From contig NC_134036.1 of NCBI RefSeq assembly GCF_964204645.1, forward strand, positions 6,337,600-6,401,599: a DNA stretch of 64,000 bases. The letters are read 5' to 3'. The notes under the pieces are model-generated. The model saw nothing but the letters and a program-made list of their open reading frames with translations, was not told the origin of the DNA and did no database searches. Of this stretch, positions 13,076 to 23,561 are shown one piece after another. Both the position numbers and the translations under genes were made by a program. The number at the start of each line of letters is the position of its first letter. Position 1 is the first letter of the stretch. The stretch comes from Tubulanus polymorphus (Eukaryota; Nemertea; Palaeonemertea; Tubulaniformes; Tubulanidae).

Positions 13076-14404
13076 CTCTATCTTAAGTCCAATCATCATT
13101 ACGGGCGCTTTCTGTGAATAGACCTCGTTGGTCACAGGGCTTGTAGCGAATAGTCTTTTAATAGAAATCATTTCCTGTTGTGAGTTGATACTGAGTAGAT
13201 GTCCCGCGTACTTCTGTCTACAGTACAATTCAGCATTCTCCCAATTCAGACGTTCATCTCTGATGTATTTTACGCATGCAATTCCCGAATATAGAAACCC
13301 TAATTTACAGACATTATCACGTTGTTTTACCGGTAACTGTTTTTCTAAAATGAATCGTATTTCAAACGTGGGTATTCGGTTTTTCACCTCGAACCAAAAC
13401 GAAGTACAAATAAGACTGTAAAATGTAACTCCCGGTTCAGCAAACGTATCGCATAGTTTCATTACGTGTTGGGCCTTGCTGCTGTAGTAACCTATTTCCT
13501 GGACGAACGTGACAGATTCCAGATTGAATCGGGATTCCCTGACGCACGGCGTCTTTTCCATATTTTCTATGACGAATCGGTAAAACTGAATTCGGGTTCG
13601 CGTGTATTTGAACTTAAATATGTATTCTAATGTAACAGTCGACATTCCGGCAGATCCCGGATAATTGGGAGACTGAATGATTCCACAGTCCAAATCACTT
13701 CGCCTTTTTAACGAGCTAATGAGTGTGTCATGTCTCCTCAACCTTTGGCAAATACGCCGCAATTGAACGATGAATGGGAATCTTGAAATGAAATTCGCTT
13801 CCCCGAATGTTACAGTGTGTAGTATGAGACTGTTGTTGAGACGCTGAATGCTGAGAGTCATGTATGAAATACATTCTATGGTAGGTGGCATATGATCAGG
13901 GTTGCAACGGTCAATTTCATATTCGTGCTGTGAGAATATGCGAATTCTATGCAGTGGAATTCTTCGGTTTTCGGGTGCAATCCTGAAACATCGTGACGTA
14001 TGCACTGTCACCTGGTTTTCTCCTTCCCGTAGATTGTAACCGTCACAATCAGTCGGACGTAAAATTAAAGCACCACCGCTTGTCCACGTAAGCTTAGTTC
14101 GAATGTTAGAATAGCCTACTACGATAACCGATCCGCCTGATGTAATCACACTGACGACACTTCGGTGGTAACCCCGTGAACCGGGACAATACGGACCGTA
14201 TCGTCTAGCTGTGAAATTACCACCGTCGTATATGTAAAATCCAACTCGCTCGCAGTTTTCTGACAGCACAGCGATATCAAGTTCCTTCTCATATGTTACG
14301 GTTTTCCATTTGAATTCATAAAGATTCACGAAATACTTCATCGTCCAGGTCGACAATGGAAGCAGCGAGTAAGCTCCCATCGATACATGTCGTTTTCGAT
14401 ATAT
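13076..14404 (-). CDS. Receptor copy A, exon 2: CUB-like modules and start of CTLD1
   Basis: The exon begins after the acceptor atatatttag (14405) and ends at the donor ATAGAG|GTAAATGA (13076/13075). It is fully open, about 443 codons, phase 0 at both ends. It contains a CUB C-terminal half (IYDGGNFTARRYGPYCPG), a middle domain with DCDGYN-like spacing, a clear CUB start (CGIIQSPNYPGSAG), and the N-terminal half of a C-type lectin domain (GIACVKYIRDERLNWENAEL, then HLLSINSQQEM). The lectin domain is cut by intron 2 at MIGLKIE and continues in exon 3. CUB and CTLD modules bind proteins or glycans outside the cell. No lesion was seen. Confidence 0.85.
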
Positions 14405-14503
14405 CTAAATATATAAGATTCAAGGGAAAGATTTATTCATTTTTTCAATGCAAAATACCTCGCAAGAGTTAAAATCCGATGAAATCCATAATTTTGTATT
14501 TAC

Positions 14504-15757
14504 CCGTCGTTTATGAATGTGAAGTTCTGACATCGATATTGATTTCATTCTGAACTCAATTCTGAAATTCGTTTCTGTGATTTTCGGTATCGTTAGAACG
14601 CACAGTATGACGAGAAAGCCGTCAGATTTGACATTCAGCGATTTCAGGTAGTTGTAACCGAGTAAAATATCAGTTCCTACAACGCGTAACCCTTCTAGTT
14701 TATATACTCCAATGACGTCACCGGACGTGACGAGATCACGTGTCCAGTTGAAGATGACGTACTGTAACACCTGCACGGTGATAGACCAGCAGTGTAAGTG
14801 TTTTGATCGAGTTATTACGTGTAAACTGTTGTCATCGGGAATGAGCACTCCCGACTCGTTATTAGAGATCTGAATCAACGGATTAGAGACGCTCCAATCT
14901 GATATTTTGTATATCTGAACTAAAAGTTTACTCGTTGTTTTGTGGTGATATGTGGAAGAAATCATCGCCTTGTTAGTTTTCGCATAAAACGATGACGGCT
15001 GTTGTCCGCGTTGTACGCCTATAATCGCTATTGGTTCACTGTTGGTGTTCCAGCCATCATAGATTCGAAAACTCGCCGCTGGATCGATATCACCGTTGTG
15101 CCATGAATTTAGGTCGACAAATGTAAAATTCATCCCTAAACCAACCGGGAGGGCGTCCCATTTTATGAACACATGACACTTTCTGCGATTCCAGAACATT
15201 TCGAATTTGTATCCGGTTGATAGGTGTAATTCATTCATTTTAAAGGACCATCGTCCACAGTTGTGACTGATTTTTATTTGGCTCCGCTCATAACGATATA
15301 TGATATAAATCCGACTACCTCGCGCACCATCGACGTTATTCCTAAACATCAACGAGATCGAATCGTTACGAACAACGTCGTATTTCCCTTCGCCACAGAA
15401 GGTTTTACCATCAACGAATTGATAGTTATCTATACAGAATATTGACGGCTCGATGTCGTAGTGAACTTGGACGTGAAAAGTTCCCGGTAAAGAGCTGTTG
15501 ATGTACCAACGACATTCAACACCGCGCGTCAACGACGGGTAATTCGGTGAAACGATGTAACCGGACGTAGAATCTAGCGGGTACCACGTGTTGTTACAAG
15601 ACGAACTTACCGTCACAGACGATTCCTCGATAGAGTCTGCGCGATCAGCGCGCGCGATGCGAACTTGACAGACGATCAGCGACGATATAAACAGCGCTCT
15701 CAGTCGCTGCTCCATACCGAACAACATCACTGCGACAGAATGAAGGGGATTCTTCAA
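14504..15757 (-). CDS. Receptor copy A, exon 1: signal peptide and CUB-like modules
   Basis: Open from Met at 15757. The third Met, at 15715 (MEQRLRALFISSLIVCQVR), gives the best signal peptide, cleaved near RIARA/D. The first CUB module follows (CNNTWYPLDS, SGYIVSPNYPS, CRWYINSS, then EPSIFCIDNYQFVDG), then two weaker CUB-like segments (CGRWSFKMNEL...IYDGWNT; CWSITVQVLQYVIFNWTRD). Many NxS/T sites are present, as expected for a secreted ectodomain. The exon ends at the donor CGACGG|GTAAAT (14504/14503), and the 99-bp intron joins exon 2 in phase 0. Confidence 0.85.
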
Positions 15758-15765
15758 GTTTCGAA

Positions 15766-15860
15766 AATTCGTTTATTGGTCGGATCAGGATCCGTTCTCA
15801 TCCAATCAGAAAAATTCACTCCGCCGAGTTGAAAATTCTTAAAATATTTTCAGAAAAATA
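15766..15860 (-). promoter_or_regulatory. Conserved promoter-proximal block with inverted CCAAT pair (copy A)
   Basis: Upstream of copy A, ATTGG at 15775-15779 and CCAAT at 15802-15806 stand in opposite orientation, 27 bases start to start. The same pair at the same spacing lies upstream of copies B and C, embedded in a conserved atccg...tcatccaatcagaaaa block. CCAAT boxes are bound by NF-Y. The conservation may also simply reflect shared descent. Confidence 0.4.
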
Positions 15861-16034
15861 CACACGCTTGAAATTCAACCAAAGAAAAAATTATGCAACA
15901 GCATCCAGAATTCCATCTTTTCATTTTTCGCAATTTCGTATTCTTATGTTTGATTCGTTCGAATATTATATTTCTCGTTACTATATGTTGTGTTCGTAAA
16001 GTCGTTATACGTCATACTCTCGAAACAACGATGC

Positions 16035-16140
16035 CCCGTTTTATAGACCAGTACAAACTTTAACCCGGGGTAACTTGATTCATTTTCAATTGAGTTAGCC
16101 CCCGGGTTAAAGATAATACCAGTCTATATATAAAACCGGG
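16035..16140. mobile_element. Palindromic MITE-like hairpin (copy A flank)
   Basis: A ~105-base imperfect palindrome. The outer arms are gttttatagacc and its complement near 16120-16135. The inner arms are ctttaacccgggg and cccccgggttaaag, around a short loop (gattcattttcaattga). A near-identical hairpin sits at the matching place upstream of copy C. It is probably a small foldback element or a regulatory stem-loop; its function is unknown. Confidence 0.55.
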
Positions 16141-16279
16141 CCCAGAATTTATCTGAGCAGGAAAAAAAATCGAACATTCTTGTTCGATTCACCGATTCGA
16201 TTCACCGATTCCGTAGACCTTTACCCGCAGATCTGTAGATAAAGCCTAACTGTATTCCTTCATATTGATTACGAACGTT

Positions 16280-16612
16280 AATAATAATAATAATAATAAT
16301 AAGTTTATTTCTTCACTAAAGAGATACAATACAGAAATACAGTCATCACTATTACATAAAAGAAAAGTTACAGAAAGTACTTCTACACTGGAAAGCGTAG
16401 TAAAGAAAAAGGACAAAAGGGACCCCAAAGGGGGGTATACTTTTAATGAAAAAAAGCCTAATGCCCTGGCGGAATGGATGGACATGATGTTAAACACAAG
16501 TATGATAAGTATTAATACAATCCTATTATATGTCTTTTCAAATTCCGCTTGAATATATCGATGTTGGATGCTTGCTGAAGTTCAGTTGGAAGAGAATTCC
16601 AGATATGTATAT
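16280..16612 (-). mobile_element. 5'-truncated LINE 3' end with (TTA)n tail
   Basis: This block is absent from the matching flank upstream of copy C. On the minus strand it starts with the C-terminal end of a LINE reverse-transcriptase ORF (WNSLPTELQQASNIDIF... ending RHIIGLY and a stop), then a ~220-base 3' UTR, then a TTA microsatellite tail at 16281-16301. This is a severely 5'-truncated non-LTR insertion of the CR1/L2 type, younger than the A/C duplication. Confidence 0.7.
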
Positions 16613-17089
16613 ATGTATTCTCAAAACTCAATCACTGATATTCGATTAAAAATGAATTTCTTTTTCATTCCAACTCTGATCAATTCCGAGTCTAGAACTG
16701 CGTATACTGGGAACGTGTTTTTTTTTCTCTCTCGAAAAATCCATCGATATCAAGACCGCTGTTGATTTGACTAACATTCAGATTATGAAACGTGAATCAA
16801 ACTCGATATCATTGAACGCAAATCTCTTGAGCCATATCGAGTCTCGTTAGAGCCTCTTAAAAGCGATTTGAATTTGAAAATCTGGCGCATACCATATCCT
16901 GTATGTTTTTTGAGAAATCTCCCTAAGCGTCGCGTATTAAGGGTTTGATCCCCTTTTTGTCTCATAGGAATTTATTCAAACCAATTACTGTTCATTATCT
17001 GAACGGTCCGCAAACATCGATATCGAATTTTAAAATTCGAAATTCGGACAGAATTAACGACGGATTAAAAATTTCGCAATGACAAATAA

Positions 17090-17180
<91 letters not shown>

Positions 17181-17346
17181 CATACTTATGCCTTGTGATA
17201 GAAAAAAAACAAAAACAATAACAATATTCGTTTGAAAATAAAGATTTCTCGTCGACAAAATCTGGAGATTCCATTGGGCCTAGCTGCACAGTCGTGACTT
17301 AAGGCCGAAATTGGTCTTACATCTTTAAACACGGAACGAGTTTATA
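16613..17346. other. Non-coding flank shared with copy C upstream region
   Basis: Collinear with about 57570-58508 apart from the length of the (TA)n tract. ORFs reading as Tyr-Ile repeats come only from the (TA)n tract. Confidence 0.6.
17089..17178. repeat. (TA)n microsatellite
   Basis: About 90 bases of near-perfect TA. The orthologous tract upstream of copy C is over three times longer (58037-58348). Confidence 0.95.
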
Positions 17347-17635
17347 TGATTTATGATATGATATGATTTATTTGCATAAAAGATTGTTACAGAGTTTACA
17401 AATGAATACACAATATATGGAAAACAATGTACCAATAAATTATGCGAGGAATTAGGAGAAGCCAAAGTTGGCTTAATCTAGTCCTAATCCCTCGTCCATA
17501 CACTCTCACATACACACAGACATATACACCAATTCACATTCATTCCTAGTTTACCAAACAAACCAAATATACATAATATACATAGACAATTGCAGATAAA
17601 GTAATGTGGCACGTTATAAAAGATTACACAGATAA

Positions 17636-18990
17636 TTAATAAGTGTAACGAAGATAACGCTGAAGCTGAATTTTGAAGTTGGATATCGAGTCTAGATATT
17701 TCAATTTCTCTGGTAAACTATTCCAGAATTTCGCTCCTTGAATTTTCATAGATGTATACTTGTATTTAGATTTAGCAAATTCTATTGATAAGGCCATAGG
17801 CCTGCGACTAGAACGAAGATTTTGGGTGTTCCTGAGAATGAAAAAATCTTTGAAAATAGTCGGTAATAAAAGGTTGATACTTAAGAAGGCAAGCGATCCA
17901 ATTTGATGTCTGTAAATGTCATCCAGTTTAAGAATTTCTAATTTCCTGAAAATCGGGGATGTATGTTCAAGCCAATCTGAACGAGTGATTATCCGAAGGG
18001 CTTTTTTCTGAAGGATGTATAATGGTTGCAAATAAATTTTACAGGCATTTCCCCAAATAAGATTGGCATAATGTAGGTGTGAGTGAACGAAACAATAGTA
18101 GAGATTTTTTAGAATATCTGAAGGTAAAATGTACTTTAATCTATTGATTATACCAATTCCACGAGATACTTTTTTACACGTAAAAGATATATGCTCCTTC
18201 CAGGTTAAATTGTGATCAAATATAACACCTAGAAACTTTGTAGAATCAACACGTTTGATAATTTGGTCATCCAGACGAATGGTGAGTTTAATATGGTCTT
18301 TATTACCAAAAATGATATACTGGGTTTTTCCTACATTTACAGACAATCTATTAGCCCGAAACCATTGCAAGAGATTAGCCAACTCTGAATTCAAGGTGTA
18401 TTCGACAAATTTTGGATCATGATGGCTGTAGAAAAAGTTGCTATCATCAGCAAAAAGAATTGACTCTAATGCTTTACAGGAGGAAGGGCAGTCGTTGATA
18501 TAAATCAAAAATAATAGCGGCCCTAGGATAGAGCCTTGAGGGACACCAGAATTAATGTCGAGAGTTGAGGATAAACAGTTATTGAACTTCACTGCTTGTT
18601 TTCTATTAGTTAGATAATTTTGGAACCAGAGATATGGTATGCCACGTATACCGTAATGTTCTAATTTTGAATTTAGGATTTTGTGATTAATTGTGTCAAA
18701 TGCTTTTGATAAGTCTATGAAAACACCAGCGGTTATTAAACCATTATCTAGAGAGTTTGCTATTTTATCAGTAATGTACGTTAATGCAGAGGAAGTTGAG
18801 TACTTTTTTCTAAAACCAAACTGCCGGTCATTTAAGATTTTATATTTGTCAAGAAATTTTATCAACCGATTGTAAACAAGTTTTTCCAACACCTTTGAAA
18901 TTGAAGGTAGAACAGAAATAGGGCGATAGTTACTAAAAGAAGACTTATCACCCATTTTGTAAATAGGGGTTATGTAAGCGATTTTGAAAA
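17636..18990 (-). CDS. LINE ORF2, reverse transcriptase part
   Basis: Non-LTR reverse transcriptase. Visible landmarks are FSNYRPISVLPSISKVLEKL, FGFRKKYST, FIDLSKAFDTINH (palm Asp), SGVPQGSILGPLLF, ILFADDSNFF (the catalytic FADD box) and the C-terminal FWNSLPEKLKYLDSI. It ends at a stop at 17636. The protein reverse-transcribes its own RNA at the nicked target. It belongs to the same ORF as the endonuclease part at 19190-20556, and a single frameshift near 19180-19190 separates the two. The frame is open upstream of the Met at 18955 into that junction. Confidence 0.9.
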
Positions 18991-19035
18991 TATTGGGAAC
19001 TATACCTGTGACAAAGCTACAATTAAAGATATGAG

Positions 19036-20556
19036 TTAAGGGACTTGAAATAGCGGAAATAATAGATTTGAGTAATTTATTGCTGATATTGTCACATCCA
19101 CACGATGGTTTACTTTGTAAGTTAGATACAATTTCCTCGACTTCTGAGGGGTATGTAGGTGAGAGAAAAAAGTTTTCGACGTTTTTTCGCCAAGATATTG
19201 TTTAAAATCGTGAGTGGAATTTGAAATTTTAGACTCAAGAGATGAAGCAATATTTACAAAATAATCATTGAACTGGTTTGCAATTTCTAGTTCATCAGTA
19301 ATAACCCTGTTGTTGTGTAAAAACTCGGAATTGCACTTCTTATTTTTGGTCTTATTAAGTAATGAATTGATTATTTTCCAAGTTTCCTTAGGATCATATT
19401 GACACGATAAAAATTTTTCTTTGTAATAACGTTCTTTACTTTTTCTAAGTAAAGAGTTTAAGAAATTCCTATATTTACAATACTTGGCTTTGCTGTCAAT
19501 ACTTCTTTTACCTATATATTTTCTATATAATTTATCCTTAATTTTGATAGACGTTTTGATCCCTGCTGTAATCCATGGTTTATTGTGTTGTTTGGGTGTA
19601 ATACACTTAACCGGAAAACATGCTTCATAACACGTATTTACAATATTATAGAATTCGTTACAAGACTTTTCTGGACTATTGCTATTATAAACACACTGCC
19701 AATCGCTGGCTAACAATGATCGGGAAAATGTTTCGATTGACCTTGGATTAATATCACGGATCTGAATTATAGGGGAATTGGGATTATATTTCTCATTTAA
19801 AATATCCATCACAGCAAAAATCGGGTAATGATCTGTGATATCGTTAAGGAAGACTCCACTTAAAATTTTAGACTCTTGGCTAAAGTTAATTAATATATTA
19901 TCTATTACCGTAGCAGATTGCTCAGTAACTCTAGTGGGTAAATTAATAAGCGGTGAAAATGAATTAGAGCTCGCAATATTTATGAAACTCTCATACAAAG
20001 AATTTTTTCCAATTTTGCTAAAGTCAATATTATAGTCACCCATTAATATAACATTCAAATTTTCCTTGTTAACCATATGTGTAAATCTATTGAATTCATT
20101 AATAAAGTTTGTTAAATCAGATTCAGGCGCACGATACAAAACACCAACGATAATCTTTTTTTTTGAATAAGATAATTCAGCAAATATAGATTCACCAATA
20201 ACTAAATCCTCCCTAATTTTATATCGAAAAGTATTATTTATTAAGATACCTACACCACCACCCTTTTTATTCGATCTACTTCGAAAAAAACTAGTGTAGT
20301 TAGGGATGTGATACAAGGATTCATTTGGGATATTCTCGTCTGTCCATGTTTCGGATAATCCAATTACAGAGAATTGATGGTTCAGAGTTTGAAGGTAATC
20401 ACTGAAGTTATCGAAGTTCTTCTTGACACTTCGGACGTTAGCATGAAATACACTCAACGGTTTTCCCTCACAAGGTGTTGAAAATTTTAAAGCGAAATTG
20501 TTCGCACAATAATAGTCACAATTAGTACATTCCGGTTCTAAAATATATTCCGACAT
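19036..20556 (-). CDS. LINE ORF2, endonuclease part and linker
   Basis: Apurinic-endonuclease-like domain: FHANVRSVKKNFDNF, IGLSETWTDE (catalytic Glu), GGGVGILIN, ILMGDYNID and ITDHYPIFAVM (the final Asp-His pair). A connecting region with KPWITAGIKTSIKIKDKLYR follows, as in CR1/Jockey-group ORF2. The frame runs into unrelated residues after about 19190. The expected continuation (FFLSPTYPSEVEEIVSNLQS) lies in another frame, so a one-base indel in a run of A/T is likely. The element is therefore inactive as it stands. Confidence 0.9.
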   Translation of the reverse strand: MSEYILEPECTNCDYYCANNFALKFSTPCEGKPLSVFHANVRSVKKNFDNFSDYLQTLNHQFSVIGLSETWTDENIPNESLYHIPNYTSFFRSRSNKKGGGVGILINNTFRYKIREDLVIGESIFAELSYSKKKIIVGVLYRAPESDLTNFINEFNRFTHMVNKENLNVILMGDYNIDFSKIGKNSLYESFINIASSNSFSPLINLPTRVTEQSATVIDNILINFSQESKILSGVFLNDITDHYPIFAVMDILNEKYNPNSPIIQIRDINPRSIETFSRSLLASDWQCVYNSNSPEKSCNEFYNIVNTCYEACFPVKCITPKQHNKPWITAGIKTSIKIKDKLYRKYIGKRSIDSKAKYCKYRNFLNSLLRKSKERYYKEKFLSCQYDPKETWKIINSLLNKTKNKKCNSEFLHNNRVITDELEIANQFNDYFVNIASSLESKISNSTHDFKQYLGEKTSKTFFSHLHTPQKSRKLYLTYKVNHRVDVTISAINYSNLLFPLFQVP

Positions 20557-20559
20557 TGT

Positions 20560-21125
20560 TTAACTGACATCAAAATTGGCTTTCTTTGGATCTTTTTCTG
20601 TGCTCGGTGGGGTTTGAGTTATAGATCTCTTCTTACGTTTGTTTGTTGCTGGAGTACTGAAAATCTCAGCCTGGTTGTCAGAGAACAAGATGTCACTGAA
20701 GTTCTTAGCGAGGGCCGACTTTCCAAGTTCATTCAAATGAGTCCCACTTGAGTCACTAACATTGTAGTATCTATCTCTGATAGTTCCTGATGGTTTTAAG
20801 ATGACATCATTGTTGATGAACAGAATGTTCTGTCTCGAACAAAACTTATCCATGTATGTATTTACCATACAAGCAGTAGTATTGAAATCTTTCGTATTGT
20901 TATTTATACCTTTCTTAGGGATGACGCTCGAGAAACACACTTTAGCTTTTGCGAACTTTTCGGTAACCTTGGCTAACCCTAATGTAGTGTTAACCTTGAT
21001 ATCATCGGGATCTGATTTGTGCCTGTTTATATCATTAGTGCCTAAATGTACAACGACCTCGGTTATCGCGGTTAAATCGTTAACTAGGGAGTCAACTTTA
21101 TCAAGCAACGGATCTATGTTTTCGA
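20560..21125 (-). CDS. LINE ORF1 C-terminal fragment, SGNH esterase-like
   Basis: Contains the SGNH block VVHLGTNDINRHKSD (the GxND block) and SSGTHLNELGKSALA (the block with catalytic His), followed by a basic tail with NKRKKRS. Esterase-like domains of this kind occur in ORF1 of CR1-group LINEs. The N-terminal GDS block is missing because the element is truncated at 21125. ORF1 stops only 3-4 bases before the ORF2 Met, which suggests coupled translation. Confidence 0.8.
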
Positions 21126-23485
21126 TACTGGACTTTAGTTGTTAGATTGGGCATAGAATCAAGTTGGACTGAGACTGGTCTTAGATCTAAGGCATGGCTC
21201 CTGCAACAGACCCCTCGATTCAAACTGCATCGCAGACTAAGATAGATTATAGCCGAACAAATGGGTTCGTATTCGCAACATCTTGCTTATATCAGCATTT
21301 CTAGAATTCTAGAATTTCTAGAGAGCGGGAGAGAGAGATACCGAATAGATATTACAGCGAGGCGTATATAAGTTAAACGCCTCGAGGCAGTTACTGTAAA
21401 AACGGTCTAAACTTTCTGTGCACGACAGCGGATTTCAGCATGTATCATGTATCCGTCTAGATCAAAGATACATTCACACTGATTTCGTGCGCCGCTAGAA
21501 AACCAGCGAATAACTAATTTATAAATCACAATTACACAAAACCTTAAGTCTTATGATATAGGAAAAAACCTTGAAAAAACCTAAATTAGTAGATTACAAA
21601 GTTTAAGGATTGTGCAACGATTTTCATATTTGCCGCGAATGTGGAAAAATCGATTGGATTCATCGATGTATTTTGAGGAGCGATAAAGTTTTATTTCTAT
21701 CAGGGAAAACTTTTGAGACGATAGTGTCAGTATTCGGTTGATTAGTGATTAGATTCATTAGATTCGAAGATTTTAGACTAGCTCATTGCGTGCGATTCAT
21801 ATTCTTTCTCGTTTAAGGAAAGCAACCTGGAATTAAATCGTTTTTGTAAAATTATTTGATGATGGATATCGTTGTACGCAAGTAATATGTACATGTTCAT
21901 TCTACTTATTCTAGCTTTGTGCGCTGTTTATTGAGTAAAACGGTTCCAATAAAATATCTGAAATTGATCCTGGTGTTATGGGTAGATCCCGCTAAGTGCC
22001 GTAATAAGTTGGTCAGCATTCTTCCAAACCAGGACCTAAAACGACGCGATGCAATGTAAAAAGCCAAAAAACGCAATGTTAAATGTAATAAAATATCAGA
22101 AATATTTCTGGTAGTTTCTACCACCCTAGTATTTCGATAATATTGTTCAATTAGGATCCGTTAAATCTACATAAACTATTTCTGATTTGGAATAAACGTC
22201 ACTCACGATTATGCTCGAATAAACCAAACAGGATACAAATGTTCAAGTAGCACGGTGTCAGATATTAATTGTCATAATATGAAATCAAATCATACTTATG
22301 TTGAGCATTTGGCGCGGTTAGGATTGTAGGTTTAGAGCGCTGCGATTCGTACAGCGAGTGTAAGGCACGTGGATTGCGTTTACAAACACAGAGGACAGCG
22401 TGCGCACTGTAGCAAAAGATGGCGGAAACTTTCTTGTGAACATATTTCGTCGAGTAACGATTTAAAGGAGGAACTAGAAATGACCGTGAGTGCTTGCAAG
22501 CCGCGGACGAAACGGCGTATCCTATTGATCTGACATTTTTTAACTTCGAGTTCACTTCGATTTGTTTACTCGCAGTTTTATTGAATCTAATTATGACACG
22601 AGATTTGACGTCGGAGTTATACATATAAATTCAATTCGAGTTAAGCTTTTTCTCAACGTGCAAAACCTTTTCAGTCAGTAGGTAACCTGCCGACTGTGGT
22701 TATTTTCATAATGGGATATTACCCGAACAACCGCAAATTCATATCCCATTATATAGGCCCTTATCGCCATAACGATTAGCTACAAAATCCGGCTCTGCAT
22801 TTTTTGTCGCAACAGTCAGAGCTATAGTAACAACTATCTGCTTTTTTCATGCAACGTCGAGTCCCTGAAAGTACGAAATTGAAAGAGGAATTTTTAAGTG
22901 AAACAAGCTTTTCTTACTTAAGTGAATGTATGATTCCTAACCCAGAGCATATATATAACCGGTAATGATCCCGACGATTGGGATCTTAGAAGCCACTCAT
23001 TGTTGTCGATCATTTAGACGAACGAATGTATTTAAGAGTTGCATGTTCATAAGATCAATATTTCAGGTCAATTGAATGGACTACCCAAAAAACCAGCTAT
23101 CCCGTCAGATGGCGTGATGAGCAGTAGATCGTTCGTTGTCAATATTACTTCATTTTCGATTAACTTTGAAATGGATTGTAAGACTCCCGAATCCATGTAT
23201 TATCACAGGACTCGCAATATGTGAAATACTTTCATTCTTACTATGAGATTTGGAGATAATCTTCAGAGATAATTGATTCAAGAGAAGAGTTCATTCAGAT
23301 TTAATTGAATTCAAAAAGAAAATTGAACGTGGACGAAAACTATCTACTAGCGAACCTAACAGATTCGTTCGATAACCATCTACTTAATCGATAAATAACT
23401 ATAAATGTGAACTGATAATTGCCATTTTAATTCATGTTATTCGTGGAATCGTACAAAATCGTGTATTGTATTCCCGGTTACTTAC
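21126..23485. other. Flank upstream of copy A, duplicated upstream of copy C
   Basis: Collinear with about 58509-61158. It includes the block gataccgaatagatattaca with the short inverted arms gcgaggcg/cgcctcg, which has a diverged copy at about 46360-46440 upstream of copy B. The minus-strand ORF at 22265-22624 resembles one at 59572-59910 only in part and does not keep frame, so I do not call it a gene. Confidence 0.5.
23066..23224 (+). CDS. Possible plus-strand terminal exon, unknown
   Basis: A good acceptor (caatatttcag) precedes an open frame that reads QLNGLPKKPAIPSDGVMSSR... and ends ...RTRNM, stop. The duplicate at 60612-60770 keeps the acceptor and the frame. The two differ at several residues (KK/AK, SDGV/PDGA, NIT/KIS) and end with different last residues. 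There is no recognisable domain, and no upstream exon was identified. Survival of the frame may be chance over this short length. Confidence 0.22.
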   Translation, partial: GQLNGLPKKPAIPSDGVMSSRSFVVNITSFSINFEMDCKTPESMYYHRTRNM

Positions 23486-23561
23486 GCGCGTCTACAATGG
23501 CCACGGCACTGACCAAAATCACCGCAACAGCACACACACGAGTCATTAAATGAGCCAGCAT
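23486..23561 (-). CDS. Signal-peptide first exon, secreted-peptide candidate 1
   Basis: ATG at 23561 opens MLAHLMTRVCAVAVILVSAV + AIVDA, a textbook signal peptide, and the exon ends at a strong donor (C|GTAAGT). The same 76-base exon is found at 61159-61234 with only conservative changes, and a diverged paralogue lies at 25972-26044. The mature-peptide exon downstream (lower coordinates) was not identified. Secreted small proteins often have such a lone signal exon. Confidence 0.45.

Larger units (their letters stand above)
17347..21125 (-). mobile_element. CR1-like LINE, 5'-truncated, minus orientation
   Basis: A ~3.78-kb non-LTR retrotransposon. In 5' to 3' order (minus strand) it has the end of ORF1 with an SGNH esterase-like domain, ORF2 endonuclease and reverse transcriptase, and a 3' UTR ending in short ATCAT-type repeats near 17347-17375. 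The flank upstream of copy C at about 58500-58515 (gagtttatactgg) is the uninterrupted site, so both ends can be placed. Only about three bases (ata) are shared between the ends, so any target-site duplication is very short. The 5' end lacks the start of ORF1. It inserted after the A/C segmental duplication. Confidence 0.85.

Noticed and set aside
22265-22624. Minus ORF sharing HSLYESQRSKPTILTA with 59572-59910
   Set aside because: The two copies differ by a 4-base indel upstream of the shared stretch, and the GT donor at the end of the 59.6-kb copy reads AT in the other. Coding constraint is not supported.
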